From Anodontia alba (Eukaryota; Mollusca; Bivalvia; Lucinida; Lucinidae): 64,000 nucleotides of DNA. Below, one piece after another: positions 11,417-21,903 of the stretch. The notes beneath the pieces were generated by a model that was not told the DNA's origin, ran no database searches, and was given only the letters and a program-made list of their open reading frames with translations. The DNA is taken from the NCBI GenBank assembly GCA_964016985.1, contig OZ024823.1:27315095-27379094 (forward strand). Reading direction: 5' to 3'. The first letter of the stretch is position 1, and every line of letters starts with the position of its first letter. A program made the position numbers and the translations under genes.

Positions 11417-12030
11417 TTATGCAATGTAGATATATATTATATCAGATATCTTATATAGGATATAAGATATTTCTTCTTTATCTTCCATCTTCTTTAGTAA
11501 ATAAGATATCTTATATCCTATTTAAGATATTCAGATATCTTATATAGCATATAAGATATCTTTATTAACATATAAGATATCTAATATATATTAGATATCT
11601 GATATATTACATATCTGATATATTAAATCAGATATCCGATTTAGAGAATAAATAGAAAAACTGTTTGCTGGGAAGCCGTTTTAGTAAGCCGTTCAAGTAT
11701 TTATCATACATTATATCAGATATCTTATATCCTATATTAGATACCTTATATACTATATAAGATATCTGATAAATGATATTAGATATCATTTTAATTCTAC
11801 AAATAAGATCTCTTATTTACCATATAAGACATCTTATTTGTTAAATACCATATCTTTATATAGATATCTGATTATACTAATAAAGATATCTGATATACTT
11901 AATTAGATATCTTATTCAATTGAATAAATGAGATATCTTCTTTGGTAAATAAGATATCTTATATCCTATATGAGGTATCTTATATACTTTATCAGATATC
12001 TCATACAGCATATAAGATATCTTAAATGTC

Positions 12031-12106
<76 letters not shown>

Positions 12107-12150
12107 AAGATATCTGATATATGATACATTAAATCAGCTATCTGATTTAT
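11417..12150. repeat. array of AGATATCT palindromes
   Basis: AT-rich sequence in which the 6-base palindrome GATATC recurs roughly every 20-40 bases, usually as ATAAGATATCTTATAT-like longer palindromes. Two broad blocks each end in a similar phrase (TTAAATCAGATATCCGATTT near 11622; TTAAATCAGCTATCTGATTT near 12129, then AGAATAAATAG), suggesting a block duplication of about 500 bp. It contains the (TA)n run at 12035-12102. Confidence 0.85.
12035..12102. repeat. (TA)n microsatellite
   Basis: About 34 uninterrupted TA units inside the GATATC array. Confidence 0.95.
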
Positions 12151-12193
12151 AGAATAAATAGTAAAAAGGTTTGATATAGTTTTGATCTCATAA

Positions 12194-12480
12194 TGGGACG
12201 CCCGAATAGCTCAGTCAGTAGCGCCTCTAGTTCGCGACAGTGTAGATACCTCTGCAGCACAGGTTATAATCATTCTGACGGCGCTAGCAAAAATGTCGAG
12301 TGATAAAGATATGTTCAATTACTCCTGCGTCGAAATGAGTATATGTTTTGTCTCTCGACTTCCGAGTCGCAGTGGTTTCATAGGGTATTTCCCGGCTGAA
12401 TGCCGGGAACTATTCTGGCATTCACCCCACCATTAGATAATTGAATCTGTAGTATCAGATATTCAGTTAAGTTTGACGTC
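12194..12480 (+). mobile_element. possible degenerate SINE
   Basis: CCCGAATAGCTCAGTCAGTAGCGC resembles a tRNA 5' half with an A box (TAGCTCAGTCAG). The expected B box is reduced to GGTTATAATC. Downstream sequence has no clear SINE tail. It could be an old SINE or chance similarity. Confidence 0.35.
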
Positions 12481-12486
12481 TATCTT

Positions 12487-12722
12487 GCGGAGCCCCGTAG
12501 TCTAGTGGATAAGAGAGTTGACTCTTAATCTATATGGTTTCTCACCGCTGTGGTTCGAGCCTTGCTCAGGTCATACGTGGGAAAGCCAAGTTATGCTTCC
12601 GAATGGTCAGGTGGTTTTTACCCTGGGTTCCCCGGTTTTCGACCACCTTTGATGAACGATCGGCTCGACATAAGTGAAATAGCCTTGAAAGGGCCGAAAA
12701 ACCCAAATCAAAAAGAAATCTT
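12487..12722 (+). mobile_element. tRNA-derived SINE, family II
   Basis: The head, GCCCCGTAGTCTAGTGGATAAG, carries a pol III A box (TAGTCTAGTGG). The B box GGTTCGAGCC follows at about 12553, at tRNA-like spacing. The roughly 150 bp body contains CCTGGGTTCCCCGG and GAAATAGCCTTGAAAGGGCC and ends in AAACCCAAATCAAAAAG. The 68-codon frame across it is a by-product. Confidence 0.72.
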
Positions 12723-14526
12723 ACGGACGCCTATATGTGGCATTACTGTTATGTGAAATGCTGTGTTTACTTTTGCGTCTATAACTTGTTACTTGTGTGT
12801 TTTTTGACTAATGAGTTTTGAGTTTTCGCTGCATGTACGAGTAAATCTTTAGGATTTTGAAAACAATGTTGGCTTTGATTTTACCTTTCTTATAAAGTAA
12901 ATATTGCAGACACACGCTTTTAGTTTCAAAAAAAAAAAAAAAAAAAAAAAATGAACAACAAATATGGCTCTCGTGACATACGTCACATTACTACTAGGAC
13001 GCATGACTATTCACTGGCATTTTGTTTCAAACAAAAGAACAAGAGAAACACATAACCCAAAACATAAAAGAAAGAAATCAAAATACAAAACACAAAACTA
13101 AAAATACAAAACATGAAATTCAGAAACGTTTATTTCTGTCATGGTATCTGAATTATCTTTGCACGATGGGCCAGTGCAATATGGTTTTCAATGTCAGGGG
13201 TATAAATAGAAGCCAAGTTTTTCAGGTAATCTGCTCGTCGCTGTAACTCATCACACCAAAGCTGAACCATTACATGTACAGTTATTAGCTTGAACAATTA
13301 GCTGATAATATGAATAACTTGTCATCTACTTATACTCCTGGCATATGAACCATATTGCACTAGCCTATCGTACAAAGATAAATTGAGGTTTGGGTTTCGT
13401 TTGGTAGTTTGACTTTAGCTTTAAATTTGTGATTTCACTTTTATGTTAAGTTTGTTTTTCGAAAAAAAAAAGGAAAAGATAACTAAGAAGCTACTGTATA
13501 CTTATACGCTAGTACTAATGGTACATTATAGCAATGTTTTTTTTAGTAATTCTTTGAAAGTAAATGTGCATTTCTCGATTGTTTCGCATTGTAATCAAGA
13601 TAACCTTCAAGCTGTTTTTTTTTTCAAAATTCTATACTTCTACACGCAGAATGCAAAATTAAAATGTCAAAATACACAAGTCACAAATTAAGGCCACAAA
13701 AGTCCAAACACCATTACAAAAACACAATGTCACAGAGGCTTCTATATTATCTGCAGTAAGATGGACTAAGATTGTTCTTCTATTAATATGCTAAATTAAT
13801 AACATTGCCTTTTAGTCCACAGATGTCCAGATTTAAATTTTCATACATACTGACTTTTTACATTCGTTGGAACTTGATACGACATATTGTTTATGTGGCA
13901 GATCATCAAAATTCAAAGTCTGTATCATGTGTGTAGAAGGGCATTCAGGGTCTTCACAAAAACACACTTATGCGACTTTGTGCCCATCACAGCACAATTT
14001 TATATAGTAAAACTGAAGTGAGAAGGGGTAAACGTTATTCTACTATTTCTGCTCTAAAACTTAGATTGTGGGTCATGGAAACAACAATGTATCTTTTGAG
14101 AAGAAATAGGAAAGATATCGCTATTATTCATGAGAAAATTACAGCCATAAAGACCCTATGATATCGAATTAGCGTGTTTTGTAATATTTGACATAACTGG
14201 CAGTGGTTCTGAATCATTTTATCTTTATTCTGGCTTTATCTGTGATTAACTGGTTACCAATGTTTATTCATTTGGTGTTACAAAATGTGACATGGACGGA
14301 ACACATACATGTTTTGAACCATAGTGAAGGTGAGGAACCTGAACGTAACTGAATAAAAGTTACATAGATAAAAGGAAAATTAAACATCTCAGTTGTCACC
14401 CTTACTTTCACTGTGGTTCATACATGTATTTGTTCCATCCACGCTATTAGAATAGCGTGTACTGCTAGTTCCGTAATGAAAGAACGATACATTTAACGCC
14501 TGGGCCCTACATATCGCCCAGAGACG
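12723..14526. other. gene-free stretch
   Basis: No gene is supported. An A run lies at 12928-12950. A tract rich in ACAAAACAC-type repeats lies at 13055-13110. The plus-strand frames at 13022, 13443 and 13970 have no recognisable motif. Confidence 0.4.
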
Positions 14527-14528
14527 TT

Positions 14529-14728
14529 AAATCTGCATTGAAATTTCGTTTGCCCTCTGTTTGTACAATACTATCGATGCTATCGATGACTTGATAATCA
14601 AGTTATAAGAGCACATATAGCTTCATGTAAATCTGCATTGAAATTTCGTTTGCCCTCTGTTTGTACAATACTATCGATGCTATCGATGACTTGATAATCA
14701 AGTTATAAGAGCACATATAACTTCATGT
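14529..14728. repeat. 2 x 100 bp near-perfect tandem duplication
   Basis: The unit starting TAAATCTGCATTGAAATTTC and ending AGCTTCATG is repeated head to tail at exactly 100 bp. Only about one substitution is visible, so it is recent. Each unit contains CTATCGATGCTATCGATG. Confidence 0.93.
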
Positions 14729-14756
14729 TTTGTTATTCTTCATTTACATTCACCAT

Positions 14757-14758
<2 letters not shown>

Positions 14759-14811
<53 letters not shown>

Positions 14812-14848
14812 TAAAATTGAATACACACACTAACACTAACACATGTGT

Positions 14849-14898
<50 letters not shown>
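14759..14898. repeat. two (CA)n microsatellites
   Basis: CA runs at 14759-14808 and 14851-14898 are separated by about 40 bp of degenerate (ACACTA)n-like sequence. Confidence 0.95.
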
Positions 14899-14899
<1 letters not shown>

Positions 14900-15731
14900 T
14901 TGCAAAATATACTAGGAAGGAGCATTTCTTGCTATTTTAATAACTCAATACTTTTAGTTACAGTGGATACGCATTTACGAACAAATTCGAATTAATGTCG
15001 ACAACATTGAATAGACTTTGACGCCATTACGCTGAATAAACTTCGATTCATATTGCTGCAACAATGTGGTGATGGGTTTAACTGGTTTAACTGTAAATGA
15101 ACTGGGATTCTCTCGTCCAATAATAACGGCTTTTCCGAGTGCTAGTCGAGAGCAGCCGCAAAATCTGCAGTCAAAAAACATATTAACCTTCGTAGAGCAG
15201 TTTAAGGGGAACGACTTCTGAATGTTGTTAGCTTATTGTTCATAGTGATCATCAATTTTAACTTTAATGGACTGGCATGGAACAGGGATTATTAAAAAAA
15301 AAATAAGTGATTTCATACTTCAAAATGCCCTCGCTTATTCCGTTCCTACTTATATAGCGATGAACTTATAAACAATAAAACGTGAAACGATAATACCCCG
15401 CCACTATCATGTTTCGGGTAGATAAGTCTGTCAAAAATGGACGAAATTTGCCCATCAGCAACCCCAAACCAGGCCTCCGCAATATCAATGCACATACCAA
15501 AATTCATTGAATTTTACTGAAGTTACATGTATCGTCCGGAAATGAAAATACGGACGTACTGCTTGCATATAAATCTGTCAAAAAATAACGAAATTTGTCT
15601 ATTAAAATTCCCAAACCAGATCTTTACAATATCAATGTTCAGACCGAATTTGGTGAAAATCCATTGATATTTACTCAAGTTATCGTTCGGAAACAAAAAT
15701 ACGGATATATCCTCAAAACATAATGTTTATT
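14899..15731. other. gene-free stretch with diverged duplication
   Basis: No gene is seen. The phrases near 15427-15555 (GTCAAAAATGGACGAAATTTG ... ATACGGACGTA) and 15575-15710 (GTCAAAAAATAACGAAATTTG ... ATACGGATATA) are related, indicating an old tandem duplication of about 145 bp. Confidence 0.5.
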
Positions 15732-16041
15732 GCCGGCCTCGGTGGCTCAGTTGGATGCGCCGTCCGACTGGAGACCAGGAGGTCGCGGGTTCAACCCCCG
15801 TCGAGGTCGGCAACATTCTTTCGTGGAGATTGATCATGAAATATTTTCTACGGTCATTCTCTCCCTTCCGCTGATTCAAGAAGGGCAGTTTTCAGTTTCT
15901 GGCGAAATAATGTGCACAATACTGGTTAACCGCTTAGAGGACTAAGCCTGCCCAGAAATGTGTGGTTAGGTAAACTGACCGCGCTCGACATGGTCCTATT
16001 GGGTTGACTGGGCCGTAAAACCTCAACACAAACAAACAAAC
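15732..16041 (+). mobile_element. tRNA-derived SINE, family I, full copy
   Basis: The tRNA-like head, GCCGGCCTCGGTGGCTCAG, has an A box (TGGCTCAGTTGG) and a B box (GGTTCAACCCC) at about 15789. The body contains CTTTCGTGGAGATTGATCATG and GGTTAACCGCTTAGAGGAC, and the 3' part GGGTTGACTGGGCCGTAAAA ends in (AACA)n. It is about 310 bp. Other copies lie at 20033-20480 (with insertion) and 50864-51175, and there is a 3' fragment at 62056-62105. A functional tRNA is unlikely because the acceptor and tail continue into SINE body. Confidence 0.88.
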
Positions 16042-16084
16042 ATAATGTTTATTAATGCAAACCCACAATAAAAGATGAAGTGAC

Positions 16085-16655
16085 CTTCGACAGTGTCCAA
16101 AAATTTGTTCCAAAACTTCAAGTTTTTGGTGCTTATCCAAGAAAATGTTTGGGACTGTGCACAAAAGTTAGTTTGTAAAGTTAAAGGAACAGACCGAAGA
16201 AGTTGTGTTGGGATCCTGCCCAAAACTAATTTGAAAACTTCACAGGATGGATACAAAACGAAAATGGGGATCATGCCCAAAACTGGTTTGAAAAGTTCTC
16301 GAGGAAAGTTTTGGGATCGTGCCCGAAAGCAACTTTGAATTATTCTCGGGATCGGTCCCAAATGATCGTTTGGGATTGTGCCCAAACAAAATCTCAGGAA
16401 CTTGGACAAATGATTTTTGGGATCGTGCCCAAAAGCAAGGTTAACACAATATAAAATGTATTCCTTATCAAAAGCTGAAACAATTGCTATTTGGGATCGA
16501 TCCCAAAACATGAACTTTTAATCGGAAGGTATTTCAATAGACTTCAATATTTTGGGATCGATCCCGAAACGCATATTATATACACTTTAAACAGTCTATA
16601 ATACATGTATTTATGATTCAAACATACTGTAAACAAGGGATCGTGCCCAAACTAT
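16085..16655. repeat. cluster of GGGATCGNNCCC palindromic sites
   Basis: About ten sites of the form TTGGGATCGTGCCCAAAA or its perfect palindrome version occur at roughly 16146, 16209, 16265, 16311, 16347, 16370, 16416, 16490, 16549 and 16638. Spacing is irregular (23-90 bp) with unrelated sequence between. The 162-codon minus-strand frame across it is a product of the repeat. Confidence 0.8.
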
Positions 16656-17511
16656 AGCGATTAGGAAAGTGTTGGTTAATATACATTTCTAATATTCACG
16701 TGTTTTTTGTATTTTTTGCAAGAAAATTATTGATATATTACCAGAAATATTTCAAATGTAAATTTCGCAATCAGGAAAAAAATATTTTTTCACGATTTAA
16801 AATATTGTTTGTTTTGGATATATTTTACATACTGGTTCAGAGGTCTGTTCAGTACAAGCCCCATTCCCCTCAGTGACCTTGGGGTCAAGATCACAGATTT
16901 ACAGAGTTTCGCCTTCAAAACGTTAATATTTTTAAGTTAAAATCTTTAAAGGTCTGCGTCTCCAAAAAAAAAAAACCTATAGTTGGCACAGAGGGATGTA
17001 ATATTCACGCTTAAAATGTTAACGCTTTATATGTTGACGTTTTAAAGATCTACGTTTCCTGAATCCATGGACAACCGTAGTTAATATAAGGACTGGTAGC
17101 AGATACAGATTCGACGTTAGGCCAAATGAAAAAAGTTTGTGTGGTTAGGGTAACATGTTAGAAAAAAAGTAGGTAAGGTAGGTAGGAACTTTTTTTTTCA
17201 CATTTTTATGTAGAATTTAGTCATTATTACCAGATTATTTAGACTTTGCACCATTTTACCAAGTCTGTATGACTGTCCTTTAATGTATCTAAAAGTACTA
17301 ACAGAATGGCAAACAGTGTGGACCCTACTCAAACTGCTTCTACAGGAAAATCATGAAAAAAATGCTAGGTTTCACCAGGAAAATTAGGTAGGGTAGGTTT
17401 ACCATAAACACACAAATTTTCTATTTGGCTTTATGTTCATGTAAGATACTGCTGCAAAGCTTATGTTCAGTGCGAGCCCGACACACACTCAGTTAATGTC
17501 ATGGACATAAA
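16656..17511. other. gene-free stretch
   Basis: No gene is seen. A GGCAAACAGTGTGGACCC fragment (17309) belongs to the shared hairpin core, and GTAGGTAAGGTAGG-type repeats lie near 17165-17190 and 17385-17400. Confidence 0.4.
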
Positions 17512-17818
17512 CATTACGAAAACACGCCTATTCAAATATATTGAGAATTTTACCACCAAAAAATAGAAAACTTTCAGATGAAAAATTCCGGGTAGTTTTC
17601 ATATTTCTGCTCAAAACATAAATTGTGGGCACTCGTTAGAACCGCCTCGGTGAGGCGGTTCTAACGAGTACCCACAATCTACGTTTTTTGACCAGAAATA
17701 AGAAAATCAATGTATACCTCTGTAAACCCCAGTTTTACTGTATAAAAGTATCCCAGTTTTACTGTATAAAAGTGGGGTTTAAGGGGGTCAAAACTATATA
17801 GGCGGTTTTTCGTGATGA
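17512..17818. mobile_element. CATCACGAAAAC foldback family copy
   Basis: It starts ATTACGAAAACACGCCTATTC and ends CGGTTTTTCGTGATG. The central near-perfect hairpin is built on GGGCACTCGTTAGAACCGCC and its complement. On one side AACCCCAGTTTTACTGTATAAAA is duplicated locally. Noncoding. Confidence 0.85.
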
Positions 17819-18413
17819 ATGTTTGATTTCATAGGCAAACGCGAGTTACAATCAGAAACTTGGATTCTATAAAACCTATCCTCCAACCACATTGCACGAA
17901 TTTTACAAGAATATTATAATATTAAACCGCCACTTGAGAAAAGGGTCACCATATCCTAAAACGAGCAACAAAACTCCAGATCAGGTTGTGCAGCCACACA
18001 ATCTGGTCTGAGCCTTCAGTCTGTCAGCGCTCACTAACTGTCATTAATCTGCAATATACAAATGTTCTTTCTGTAAATAGGTAACATATCAGACTGTTTG
18101 AATGTACATGTTGATCAGGGGTTCGTTTTCTCTACTTTGGAGGGGCATTTGCAACGGCTTTTTGGTCGTTCGCCCGTTCGTCATGCCTATCTTATTAGCA
18201 AGATATCTCGACAAACGTTTGAGCTAGAGCCTTGACTTTTGGTTTGCGGGATGAGTTTGATGAGTTGGTTACCTGATTAACTTTTTAAAAAGATTCCGAA
18301 ATATTTTGTCGGAGTGATGGCACTGAGTAGGGACAAGCATATAAGGGACACAGTGTTTTACAAACACACATTTCTAGTTTCTCAAGTATCGGCGTATGGT
18401 TTAGATTGATGCA
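17819..18413. other. gene-free stretch
   Basis: No gene is seen. 18145-18250 has the GTTCGCCCGTTCGTCATG and GAGCTAGAGCCTTG phrases typical of the leader of the tandem-array repeats described at 6.3 and 48.4 kb. Confidence 0.4.
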
Positions 18414-18626
18414 TTAATCCATGTCATGCTGAATAAATTAAGATGCCACGCCCATTTATTATTGTCAGCCAATCAGATTACTTAATCCAGATTATTGATA
18501 CAAATATACATTCTGAATGACAAACAGTGCAGAACCAGATCAGTTGGCTTCTTCAGAAGCCAACTGATCTGGATCTACACTGTTTGCAAGGGCAGGGCAT
18601 ATCCGTGTTCAGCAGATGAAGGTTTA
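18414..18626. mobile_element. TTAA/CCTGCTGAA foldback family copy
   Basis: TTAA at both ends. The left end is diverged (TTAATCCATGTCATGCTGAA). The central hairpin is CCAGATCAGTTGGCTTC and its complement, followed by CTACACTGTTTGCAAGGGCA. Confidence 0.8.
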
Positions 18627-18657
18627 ATCATAAAGAAGATTAACTATGTTTTCTCGT

Positions 18658-18869
18658 TTAACCTTTACCACTCTCTGGGCAAATTTAACAGACGATAAGT
18701 TGATGAGATTTTTATTATTTTCCCAGAAAACAGGATTGACATTTCAAGCAAGATATTTTCATTGGAGACAATCTGCATGAAATGTCAAATCCTTTTTCCT
18801 GGGAGAAATACGAAAAATATTTTGAAATTTCGTCTGCTGAAAATTTTACTCAGAGTGTTAAGCGTTTAA
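18658..18869. mobile_element. TTAA/CATGCTGGG foldback family copy
   Basis: TTAA flanks (18658-18661 and 18866-18869). Inverted arms carry CCCAGAAAACAGG, GACATTTCA and TTGTCTCC around the centre. A further partial copy repeats its right half at 18905-19015. Confidence 0.75.
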
Positions 18870-19416
18870 GTAATCAACAGAGTAGCTGAAGAACAAAGTA
18901 TTTTATTGCATGAAATGTCAAATACTGTGTCTTTGGGAAAATAAGAAAAATATTTTAAAATTTCGTCTGCTGAAAATTTTACCCAGAGTGCTAAGCATTA
19001 AAGTGATCAAGAGAGTAGCTAACAGAGAACAAAGTATTTTATTATATATTAAAAGGTTTCTGACACAGAGGAGCTCTTATTTGCTTTATTACTTTCACCA
19101 ATCCACTGTCTAATCAGCATTATGTGAGGGCATGAAAATGGCGAAAACTGAGTTGTAATGGAGAATTGATACACTTAAAAGGGGGTAACTCTATCAAATT
19201 GGTAGGCCTATTTCCTGAAAAGTCTACTTTAAAAGGAAAAAATACCTCTAAAAATAATTTGCTTCCATGGGGAACAAAGGCTTCCCCTTTAGAGTAGATA
19301 TCGTAGAGTAGAGGGTGATTAGAGCGCAGGAAAGCAAACAAGAAGTCACTAAAGTTGTTTCCCTTTCAAAAATGTCTGAAAAACTACCGAGTGTATCCAG
19401 TCTTTTTAAGGTCTGT

Positions 19417-19420
<4 letters not shown>

Positions 19421-19462
<42 letters not shown>
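19421..19462. repeat. (AC)n microsatellite with A-rich tail
   Basis: About 21 AC units followed by an A-rich tract to 19497. It sits inside a sequence resembling the GGACTGGATACAC element (19290-19410). Confidence 0.95.
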
Positions 19463-19467
<5 letters not shown>

Positions 19468-19715
19468 AAAAAAAAAAACAACAACAAAAAACAAAACAAT
19501 CTGATCAGGACCTATACTCTCTTCAATATAGTTATTTCATTTTAGGGTAGATCCCTTTTCACAAGGGAGGCACGTGTCCAGTGAAGACTCAACAACGTCT
19601 GCGCATCCGAGTTGCCTGATCGGTGTTTGTTGTCCGCATAAAGAAACTTTGCGTCCTTGACTATCTAAAATGAGATATGTAAAGCTTCTGATCAGACGGC
19701 GTGAATGCGCAGGCT

Positions 19716-19994
19716 CATCACAAAAACATACCTATATAATTTGACCCCCTTAAACCCCTATTTTATATAGTAAAACTGGGGTTTACAGGGGTATACATGA
19801 TTTTTCTTATTTCTGATCAAAAACATAGATTTAGGGTACTCGTTAGAACCGCCTCAGCGGGGCGGTTCTAACGAGTACTCACAATCTATGTTTTCAGCAG
19901 AAACATGAAAAAGATCAGATTTTTTTATCTGAAAATTTTCAGTTTTTGCAGGTGAAATTTTCTATATATTTGAATAGGCGTGTTTTCTTAATGA
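19716..19994. mobile_element. CATCACGAAAAC foldback family copy
   Basis: It starts CATCACAAAAACATACCTAT and ends GCGTGTTTTCTTAATGA. The central hairpin is GTACTCGTTAGAACCGCC/GGCGGTTCTAACGAGTAC with a four-base AGCG loop. Confidence 0.85.
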
Positions 19995-20032
19995 ATGTCG
20001 ATGCGGCTCATATGATAGATTTGCTCAAATGC

Positions 20033-20480
20033 TGCCGGCCTTAGTGTCTCAGTTGGATGCCTGTCCGACTGGTGATCAGTAGGTTGCGGGTTCGACCCCC
20101 GCCGGATCGGCAAGATTCTTTCGTGGAGATTTGATCATGAATTTTTTTTATGGTCATTCTCTCCCTTCCGCTGATTCAAGAAGGGCAGTTGTCAGATTCT
20201 GGCGAAAGTATGTGCACAATATTGGTTAACCGCTTAGAGGTCTAAACCTGCCCAGTAAAAGTGGTTTGGTAAACTGATCGCACTCGGTATGACTCCATTG
20301 GGTTGTTTGTTTGTGTTGAGGTTTTACGGCCCAGTCAACACAATGGGGTCATATCGAGCGCGATCAGTTTACCTAACTACACTTTTACTGGACAGGCTTA
20401 GTCCTTTAAGCGGTTAACAAGAATAATGCACATTCTTTCGCCAGAAACTGACAACCGGGCCGTAAAACCGCAACACAAAC
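20033..20480 (+). mobile_element. SINE family I with nested inverted SINE fragment
   Basis: The SINE runs from its tRNA-like head (A box GTGTCTCAGTTGG, B box GGTTCGACCC at about 20089) to CATTGGGTTG at about 20306. There it is broken by an inverted, 5'-truncated fragment of the same family (about 20307-20455, starting with the tail complement TTTGTTTGTGTTGAGG). The outer copy resumes with CGGGCCGTAAAACC and its AACAAA tail. The insertion point falls within the GGGTTGACTGGGCC segment seen intact at 15732-16041. Confidence 0.8.
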
Positions 20481-20576
20481 AAATTGCTCAAATGTTCCTT
20501 TTCTCATGGAACAACTCAAATGAGATTGTAGAAAATTCTATTCGATTTTAATGAGAACTGAGTTCGTTTTTGGCAT

Positions 20577-20892
20577 GTTTATCAGCCTTCATGAATACAA
20601 CATAAGAAAAGGCTTCTTATAACATATAAAAGATAAAAGGCCCAGATCAGTCTGCGCGTCCACAGTTTGAAGAGAAGCTTCTCTGTTCCTCGGTGCCCAG
20701 CTAGCATTCCACATAAATCTATAGCGAGCCGTTATCGTTTATCAGCCTTCATGAATACAACATAAGAAAAGGCTTCTTATAACATATAAAAGGCCCAGAT
20801 CAGTCTGCGCGTCCACAGTTTGAAGAGAAGCTTCTCTGTTCCTCGGTGCCCAGCTAGCAGTCCACATAAATCTATAGCGAGCCGTTATCGGC
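20577..20892. repeat. tandem duplication, unit ~155-162 bp
   Basis: Two near-identical units start GTTTATCAGCCTTCATG at about 20577 and 20738, and each ends at GCGAGCCGTTATCG. They differ by one small repeat (AAAAGATAA) and few substitutions. Confidence 0.9.
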
Positions 20893-20960
20893 TCGTCAAG
20901 GTAGCTGACGGGCCGATAACGGCCTGCTATAGATTTATGTAGAATGCTTACTGGATGTAT
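20855..20960. repeat. hairpin of the CGGGCCGATAACGG family
   Basis: Inverted arms run from CACATAAATCTATAGCGAGC and GTTATCGGCTCG around GTAGCTGACGG to the complement ending TGTAGAATGC. A cleaner copy is at 25738-25853. Confidence 0.75.
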
Positions 20961-21012
20961 CCACTGATTCTTTAAGCGCAATGAAGACAATGATAAGACT
21001 GTGAAGATTTAT

Positions 21013-21253
21013 CATTAATGCTGAGCACTCTGGATGAAATTTAAGCAGACGACATATTGAAATATTTGTCTCTTTTTCCCCCAGAAAGCAGGTTTCGACA
21101 TTTCATGCAAAATGTCTCCACTGGACAATTTGCATGAAATATCGAATCTTGTTTTTGGCATGAACTGTCAAATCCTGTTTTATTGGGAAAATAAGTAAAA
21201 TATTATCAATTTGTCGTCTGCTGAATTAGCCCAGAGAGACGTAAAGGTTAAAC
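21013..21253. mobile_element. TTAA/CATGCTGGG foldback family copy
   Basis: It runs from GAGCACTCTGGATG to GCTGAATTAGCCCAGAG, with CATTTCATGCAAAATGTCTCC arms. The termini are diverged. Confidence 0.6.
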
Positions 21254-21575
21254 GTATACGTATCTTATCAAATATTAGAAAAAGATGATATAAAGAATTT
21301 GTTTGTTTTATTCTGGCTTTACGTCGTTCAGTCATATCGCGACGGTGTCTGGATAATACAAATAAATAATAGCTTTTGAAGTCTCTAATGTCGTATGTAG
21401 GGGATGATGAAGAAGGTTTTGTCGGATAATGCAATGATTTAATAACATGTAATGACTTATCCGGACTATAATGAGTCTAGTTCTGCAATGCGATGCATGG
21501 TATTAAGAGTATAGTGTTTGTTATTACAATCTCCAAGGTCTATACAATAATCCGTAAACGAGCATCAGACAGTAC

Positions 21576-21770
21576 TGTCTAACCTTTGCCACTCTCTCGG
21601 TTAATTTTGCATGATATTTTTTTTTTTTTTTTTTTTTCAGACAAACCGGTTTGTCTCCACTGAAGACAATTTGCATGTAATGTCAAAACCTGTTTTTCTA
21701 GGGAAAATATTTCACAATGTTTTCTGCTGAAAATTTTACCCAGCAAAACTACACATTATTTAATTACCTT
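21576..21770. mobile_element. TTAA/CATGCTGGG foldback family, diverged
   Basis: It begins TAACCTTTGCCACTCTCTCGG and ends CTGCTGAAAATTTTACCC, with a T run in the left arm. It lies just downstream of the receptor-like exon on its strand. Confidence 0.55.
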
Positions 21771-21903
21771 TTAGAGAAAACCTCTTTTCAGAAGGGGATT
21801 AACGTGCTTAAAATCAAACAGGAAGTCACAATAGTTGTCTCACTTGATAAAATCTACAAAGTGTTGCCAGTCCCTTTAAATGATCTATACAAACAAATCT
21901 TAC

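Noticed and set aside
12487..12560. Possible functional tRNA gene
   Set aside because: The A and B boxes belong to a SINE head. The anticodon arm and acceptor pairing are not convincing.
15732..15811. Possible functional tRNA gene
   Set aside because: A and B boxes are present but the sequence continues into a conserved SINE body, and three relatives with the same body exist in the window.
16023..16511. 162-codon minus-strand frame
   Set aside because: It is the readout of repeated GGGATCGTGCCC sites (LGTIP, LGRIP and similar) plus a SINE tail. No domain is visible.
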